Shown here piece after piece: positions 61,060-64,000 of a stretch of 64,000 nucleotides of DNA (position 1 is its first letter; every line of letters starts with the position of its first letter). The notes beneath the pieces were generated by a model. The model was not told the origin of the DNA. It searched no databases and saw only the letters and a program-made list of their open reading frames with translations. The stretch is from Polaribacter sp. BM10 (GTDB taxonomy: Bacteria > Bacteroidota > Bacteroidia > Flavobacteriales > Flavobacteriaceae): assembly GCF_002005425.1 (NCBI RefSeq), contig NZ_CP019704.1, positions 3,058,001-3,122,000 on the forward strand, written 5' to 3'. The translations under genes and the position numbers were made by a program.

Positions 61060-61079
61060 ATTTTTAATATATTTATAAT

Positions 61080-61355
61080 ATGAGCACAAAAGAAAAAAAT
61101 CAAGAAGAGGTAGACGTATTAGAGCAGGAAGTTTTTCAGCACGAAATAGTTTTGCATAATGATGATGTAAACACTTTTGATCATGTAATAGATTCTTTAG
61201 TAAGTGTTTGTGATCATACAGTAGAGCAAGCAGAACAATGTGCAACTTTAGTGCATTATAAAGGTAAGTGTACTGTAAAGTCTGGTGAATTTAAAGATTT
61301 AGAGCCAAGATGCTCTAAATTATTACAATTGGGTTTATCAGCAGAATTAATATAA
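61080..61355 (+). CDS. clpS: Clp protease adaptor ClpS
   Basis: 91 residues. Brings N-degron substrates to ClpAP/ClpCP. Binding pocket motif IVLHNDDVNTFDHVI (usual hN-D-x-x-T/H), with HTVEQAEQCATLVHYKGKC and a C-terminal helix. Slightly acidic N-terminal tail. In an operon between prmA and an unknown gene. Confidence 0.93.
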   Translation: MSTKEKNQEEVDVLEQEVFQHEIVLHNDDVNTFDHVIDSLVSVCDHTVEQAEQCATLVHYKGKCTVKSGEFKDLEPRCSKLLQLGLSAELI

Positions 61356-61360
61356 GGTGT

Positions 61361-61633
61361 ATGGAAAATGTTTTTAAGTATTTCGAATTTTCTGACTTTT
61401 TTAAAGATGAGTCAGGTTCTTTTTCTGGAAATGAAATTTGTTTTACAGATTTAAATGAAACTCATTTTTTAATTTTCGAGAAAGAAGATTCAATATATAA
61501 TTTATATGTTTCTAAATTTTCAAATAAAAAAGAAGTAGGGCAAAAAGCGCCAGAAATTTTAGAACTAGTGGTTCAAAATTACGATAAAAGTAAACCAGAA
61601 CATAGAATTGCATTAAGGCAATATTTAGGCTAA
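61361..61633 (+). CDS. Small protein of unknown function after clpS
   Basis: 90 residues, no signal or membrane segment, moderately acidic. Sequence features: KYFEFSDFFKDESGSFSGNE, HFLIFEKEDSIYNLYVSKFS and a C-terminal helix EHRIALRQYLG. I do not recognise a family. It begins 5 bp after clpS and shares its terminator, so it is cotranscribed; a role in the N-degron pathway would be a guess from position only. Confidence 0.7.
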   Translation: MENVFKYFEFSDFFKDESGSFSGNEICFTDLNETHFLIFEKEDSIYNLYVSKFSNKKEVGQKAPEILELVVQNYDKSKPEHRIALRQYLG

Positions 61634-61662
61634 ACTTGAGGTGAATCTCAAGTTTTTTTATT
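61632..61662 (+). terminator. Terminator of the prmA-clpS operon
   Basis: AAACTTGAG (61632-61640), loop GTGAAT, CTCAAGTTT (61647-61655), then Ts. Confidence 0.88.
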
Positions 61663-61723
61663 TTTTTATAAAAACCATGTGACTTTTATATTCGTATGTG
61701 TCTTATATAATAGAAAGTAAGAA

Positions 61724-61915
61724 ATGAATTTAAGATTTATAATGATATTTGTAGTGGTTTTGACGATTCCTTTTTTAGGTTATAGTCAAATGGTTCCACC
61801 TCCAATTCCACCTCCACCGCCACCAGGTCTTCCAATAGATGGTTTTACAGGTGTCTTATTGGCTATAGGTGTGGCTTATGGTTCAAAAAAAATATTTAAA
61901 GATAGTAGTAGTTAG
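61724..61915 (+). CDS. PID-CTERM sorting-domain mini-protein
   Basis: 63 residues. Signal peptide (FIMIFVVVLTIPFLGYSQ), a proline run (PPPIPPPPPPGLPIDG), a hydrophobic helix (VLLAIGVAYG) and a basic end (SKKIF). PGLPIDG followed by a helix and basic residues is the PID-CTERM protein-sorting tripartite signal of flavobacteria. Usually this lies at the end of a longer surface protein or on very short carriers like this one, so almost the whole mature peptide is the sorting signal. Single-gene unit with a terminator. Confidence 0.8.
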   Translation: MNLRFIMIFVVVLTIPFLGYSQMVPPPIPPPPPPGLPIDGFTGVLLAIGVAYGSKKIFKDSSS

Positions 61916-61940
61916 TTTTAATACTAAGTTTGGTTAGATA

Positions 61941-61972
61941 AAAGGCCTTAAACGAAAGTTTAAGGTCTTTTT
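61941..61972 (+). terminator. Terminator of the PID-CTERM gene
   Basis: AAAGGCCTTAAAC (61941-61953), tetraloop GAAA, GTTTAAGGTCTTT (61958-61970), then Ts. Confidence 0.85.
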
Positions 61973-61976
61973 GTGT

Positions 61977-62003
61977 AAAAAAACCCACTTCAAAAGAAGT
62001 GGG
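61977..62003 (-). terminator. Minus-strand terminator without an assigned gene
   Basis: CCCACTTC-TTTT-GAAGTGGG on the minus strand (62003 to 61984) followed by seven Ts (61983 to 61977). Its other strand has no T-tract. Next to it is a second small hairpin, ACGC-TTATT-GCGT (62004-62016). No minus-strand coding region lies between it and the tRNA-Arg terminator at 62133-62165. Confidence 0.7.
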
Positions 62004-62132
62004 ACGCTTATTGCGTAAAGATAAGGGGTATAATATATTGTTGTAAATTTTAAGAGTAGTATTAAAAACTTAAATTTAGTTAATTGTTTTTGAATAATAA
62101 CTATTAAAACGGATTTAATTTTTTAATTAAAT

Positions 62133-62165
62133 AAAAAAGCTTCCATATTAATGGAAGCTTTTTTT
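62133..62165. terminator. Terminator of tRNA-Arg
   Basis: AAAAAAGCTTCC (62133-62144), loop of 8, GGAAGCTTTTTT. Symmetric, so it works in either direction; the adjoining tRNA is on the minus strand. Confidence 0.9.
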
Positions 62166-62166
62166 G

Positions 62167-62240
62167 TGACCATGCTAGGATTCAAACCTAGAACCTCTTG
62201 AGCCGTAATCAAGTGCGCTATTCAGTTGCGCCACATGGCC
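62167..62240 (-). tRNA. tRNA-Arg(ACG)
   Basis: Acceptor GGCCATG pairs with CATGGTC (one G-U) plus discriminator A. Anticodon arm CTTGA-TTACGGC-TCAAG with ACG at 62206 to 62204. T-arm CTAGG-TTTGAAT-CCTAG. CCA is not encoded. ACG is the wobble-deaminated (inosine) type. Confidence 0.95.
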
Positions 62241-62299
62241 TTTTTGCGGGTGCAAATATAAATGCATTTTTTTAAACTAAGAAATCTTATGCGGTTTTT

Positions 62300-62530
62300 T
62301 TACGAATTTATTTCTTTAGCATACGTATCTATGATAGTTTGGGCTTTTTCAATATCAGATTTTAAGATAAGTAGTTCAACAGCTGTTCTATGTTCTCCAA
62401 AGCCACCTAATCTGGCAGATTCTACTCTATCTTTAATTATTGACCCTATGTTGATGCTGTCTAATCTGTTTTGTAGTCCTTTTACAATAATAAAAGAACC
62501 AGAGAATATTGTTACATGTTCTGTTTTCAT
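62300..62530 (-). CDS. DUF2007-type signal-transducing domain protein
   Basis: 76 residues: VTIFSGSFIIVKGLQNRLDSINIGSIIKDRVESARLGGFG, then AVELLILKSDIEKAQTIID. This matches the short PII-like DUF2007 domain ('putative signal transducing protein'), an alpha-beta fold for which the ligand is unknown. It follows the 50-residue gene at 62544-62696 on the same strand, 13 bp apart. Confidence 0.8.
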   Translation of the reverse strand: MKTEHVTIFSGSFIIVKGLQNRLDSINIGSIIKDRVESARLGGFGEHRTAVELLILKSDIEKAQTIIDTYAKEINS

Positions 62531-62543
62531 AATATATAATTTT

Positions 62544-62696
62544 TTATTCTAATGAGTTCTGTGTTACAAAAGCTCGCCAACCAATGATAGCCATTTGCAG
62601 TTTTGTAGCTTTAGAGAGATCTAAACCTCTTTTAGTATAAGAAGGTAGAAAAAGTTTATTAGTTTTTGCAAGAAATTTAAATACTCGTTTTTTCAT
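62544..62696 (-). CDS. 50-residue basic protein, conserved flavobacterial small protein
   Basis: ATG at 62696, stop at 62544. Reads MKKRVFKFLAKTNKLFLPSY, TKRGLDLSKATKLQMAIIGW, RAFVTQNSLE. Very basic N-terminus, then a conserved-looking LPSYTKRGLDLSKATKLQMAIIGWR block. I recall near-identical short proteins in many flavobacteria, some labelled 'SsrA-binding protein' without sharing the SmpB fold; that label should not be trusted. Its promoter has a TAAATTTG -7 element at 62723 to 62716 on the minus strand. Probably cotranscribed with the DUF2007 gene. Confidence 0.75.
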   Translation of the reverse strand: MKKRVFKFLAKTNKLFLPSYTKRGLDLSKATKLQMAIIGWRAFVTQNSLE

Positions 62697-62715
62697 TAGA
62701 TGTTAATTTCAATAT

Positions 62716-62723
62716 CAAATTTA
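62716..62723 (-). promoter_or_regulatory. -7 element of the 50-residue protein gene
   Basis: TAAATTTG on the minus strand, 20 bp upstream of the start codon at 62696. Confidence 0.6.
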
Positions 62724-62731
62724 ATGAAAAT

Positions 62732-62757
62732 AAACAACTCTTTTTAAAGAGTTGTTT
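62732..62757. terminator. Hairpin between two minus-strand small genes
   Basis: AAACAACTCTTT (62732-62743) pairs with AAAGAGTTGTTT (62746-62757), about 10 bp after the stop of the 21-residue reading frame. T-tails are weak on both strands. Confidence 0.55.
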
Positions 62758-62767
62758 TATATGAAGA

Positions 62768-62833
62768 TTAGAATAGTACAGAAAAAATAATGTCTGCAAT
62801 ATCTTTAACGGTTTTTGTAATAATAAGTATCAT
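62768..62833 (-). CDS. Possible 21-residue hydrophobic peptide
   Basis: ATG at 62833: MILIITKTVKDIADIIFSVLF. Amphipathic and hydrophobic, followed at once by a hairpin. Upstream on the minus strand there is TTTG, 19 bp, then TATATATT, a near match to the TTTG-N19-TANNTTTG promoter. Size and composition resemble type I toxin or phenol-soluble-modulin-like peptides, but a frame this short may be chance. Confidence 0.3.
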   Translation of the reverse strand: MILIITKTVKDIADIIFSVLF

Positions 62834-63186
62834 AATATAAGTTTTAAAAGTTAATAATTTGAGGTAATTTCGAAATTGTCTTATCAATATATATAGTTTG
62901 AAAGCTTGCTACCAAACACTTTAATACTTATTTATTAGATTGATTTTAAGTTTGTAATTAAAAAATAATTATTAGTTATAATGTGTAACTTATAATCCTT
63001 TATTTAAGTTTGTTTTATTAATCAATAACTGTAATAATGTTTTAATGTGTAATTAAATTAAGCGTTTTATTTTATTGTTTTTTCAAAATAAAGCAAAACA
63101 GATATTTTATATGTAGTATTTTTCGCTTTCTATCTTTTCCTTTATCTTAAAGTGATAATAATGTATCTTCGCAAAAAACAAATTTT
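62834..63186. other. Very A/T-rich spacer before the antiporter gene
   Basis: About 350 bp without a supported gene. It contains the possible promoter of the 21-residue frame on the minus strand (62890-62920) and, on the plus strand, TATCTTCG at 63164-63171 as the likely -7 element of the antiporter gene. Confidence 0.5.
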
Positions 63187-64000
63187 ATGAGTATTTTTTA
63201 TGTAATTATAGGTTTAGTTATGTTGGTTGTTGGTGGTGAGTTTTTAGTAAAATCTTCTATAGGTTTATCATTTAAACTAAATATATCTAAAATGGTTATT
63301 GGTATGACGGTAGTTTCTTTTGCTACTTCTGCACCAGAATTACTTGTAAGTTTACAAGCTGCTTTAGATGGCTCTCCGGCAATTGCGATAAATAATGTTA
63401 TTGGTTCTAACATTGCAAATATTGGTTTGGTTTTAGGTATTACAGCGATTATTGGACCAATAGCTGTAGATAAAGGATTCTATAAATTGAATTGGCCGGT
63501 TATGATGGTGTTTTCTTTGGTTCTTTATTATTTCTTAAAAAATGACAATATTTTAACTACAGCAGAAGGAATTGTTTTAATAATAGGTTTAGCTATTTTC
63601 TTATTTGTTTTAATAAGGAATGCACGTAAAGAAGATGTTTCTATAGAGGATGTTGATGAAGCTTTGGAATCAATTGGTTATGGCAAAATTTTTATTTGGT
63701 TGTTAATTGGAGCTATTGCACTTTATTATGGATCTGAATTTCTAGTTGACGGAGCCAAGGATATTGCTAAAAACATGGGTGTAAGTGAAGGAGTGATATC
63801 AATAACAATGATTGCTATTGGAACTAGTGTGCCAGAATTGGCTGCATCTGTAATAGCGGCTGTGAAAGGAGAAAAAGCAATATCTTTAGGTAACTTAATA
63901 GGTTCTAATATATTTAATATAGCATCTGTACTAGGTGTAACATCTTTAGTAAAAAACATCTATGTTACAGAAGATCAAATTTTGTCAAGAGATATCTTTT
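63187..64000 (+). CDS. Calcium/sodium antiporter (CaCA family, partial)
   Basis: ATG 63187; runs off the right edge with 271 residues visible. Multi-pass inner membrane protein of the YrbG-type K+-dependent Na+/Ca2+ exchanger branch. The two alpha-repeats are seen: GMTVVSFATSAPELLVSLQAA with NNVIGSNIANIGLVLG (about 39-84) and AIGTSVPELAASVIAAVKGEKAISLGNLIGSNIFNIASVLG (about 212-252). The acidic residues in SAPELLVS and SVPELAAS bind Ca2+. Exports Ca2+ using the Na+ gradient. Confidence 0.92.
   Translation, partial: MSIFYVIIGLVMLVVGGEFLVKSSIGLSFKLNISKMVIGMTVVSFATSAPELLVSLQAALDGSPAIAINNVIGSNIANIGLVLGITAIIGPIAVDKGFYKLNWPVMMVFSLVLYYFLKNDNILTTAEGIVLIIGLAIFLFVLIRNARKEDVSIEDVDEALESIGYGKIFIWLLIGAIALYYGSEFLVDGAKDIAKNMGVSEGVISITMIAIGTSVPELAASVIAAVKGEKAISLGNLIGSNIFNIASVLGVTSLVKNIYVTEDQILSRDIF

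Noticed and set aside
62262..62552. 96-residue plus-strand reading frame
   Set aside because: It is the antisense of the DUF2007 gene at 62300-62530, which has a family match and a conserved neighbour.
62544..62696. Calling the 50-residue protein SmpB (SsrA-binding protein)
   Set aside because: It is about a third of SmpB length and has none of its conserved beta-barrel residues; the label seems to be an inherited annotation error.

Overview
The window is a low-GC chromosomal segment from a member of the Flavobacteriaceae (Bacteroidota), probably a marine genus close to Polaribacter or Tenacibaculum. This rests on the gene repertoire (Oar-like TonB-dependent receptor with a carboxypeptidase-like N-terminal domain, exonuclease-DnaE fusion, PID-CTERM mini-protein, DUF5522, DUF4136 and DUF4197 proteins), on the near-absence of Shine-Dalgarno sequences, and on repeated use of the Bacteroidota -7 promoter element TANNTTTG. 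No phage, insertion sequence, CRISPR array or rRNA operon was seen. Most of the window is ordinary housekeeping sequence with A/T-rich spacers and clear hairpin-plus-T-tract terminators.

Layout. 0-11.6 kb: start of a FAD-linked oxidase, dnaE, then an Oar-like TonB receptor followed by two lipoprotein hydrolases (an EEP-type phosphodiesterase and a PhoD-like phosphatase), a Crp/Fnr regulator and a DUF2383 protein. 11.7-17.4 kb: rpsP-rimM-tRNA-Ser with a structured leader, a tRNA m6A methyltransferase, a saccharopine dehydrogenase-like enzyme, a DUF423 protein and pckA. 17.4-23 kb: an envelope/stress-type island (YtxH, holin-like and DUF6327-like operon, hemerythrin, ferritin-like DUF2383, DUF1328, acidic lipoprotein) with an AraC-family regulator inside it. 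23-29.5 kb: K+-dependent membrane pyrophosphatase, soluble pyrophosphatase, pdhB, and etfB-etfA behind a perfect 18-bp palindrome. 29.6-45 kb: bifunctional nuclease, nucleoside transporter, thyA, folA, secreted Xaa-Pro peptidase, tag, small membrane proteins, MazG-like, DMP19 and VOC proteins, and two secreted S15/CocE hydrolases. 45-51.7 kb: YgiQ-type radical SAM protein, methyltransferase, dienelactone hydrolase, a LOV-like PAS protein, a SigZ-like ECF sigma factor, a 33-residue peptide with 11 cysteines, and a stand-alone plug-domain protein. 51.7-64 kb: fused acyl-CoA mutase (IcmF type), lipoproteins, BtuF-like protein, pyrF, thioredoxin-like lipoprotein, tpiA, prmA-clpS, PID-CTERM peptide, tRNA-Arg, several very small genes, and the start of a Na+/Ca2+ antiporter.

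The most interesting signal is regulatory. Five transcription units in the 17.4-22.4 kb island have, upstream of a TANNTTTG -7 element, two direct half-sites related to GAGYTAA spaced exactly 21 bp (two helical turns), with the promoter-proximal half-site starting exactly 27 bp before the -7 element in all five. The array sits where the -33 element should be, which fits activation by an AraC-type protein, and one is encoded in the middle of the island (18594-19625). I read this as a previously undescribed local stress regulon. Other points worth checking are the cysteine-rich peptide beside the ECF sigma factor, twin CGAGA-loop hairpins in the rpsP leader, the 18-bp palindrome over the etfB promoter, several candidate leaderless transcripts, and very small genes around 62.5-62.9 kb.
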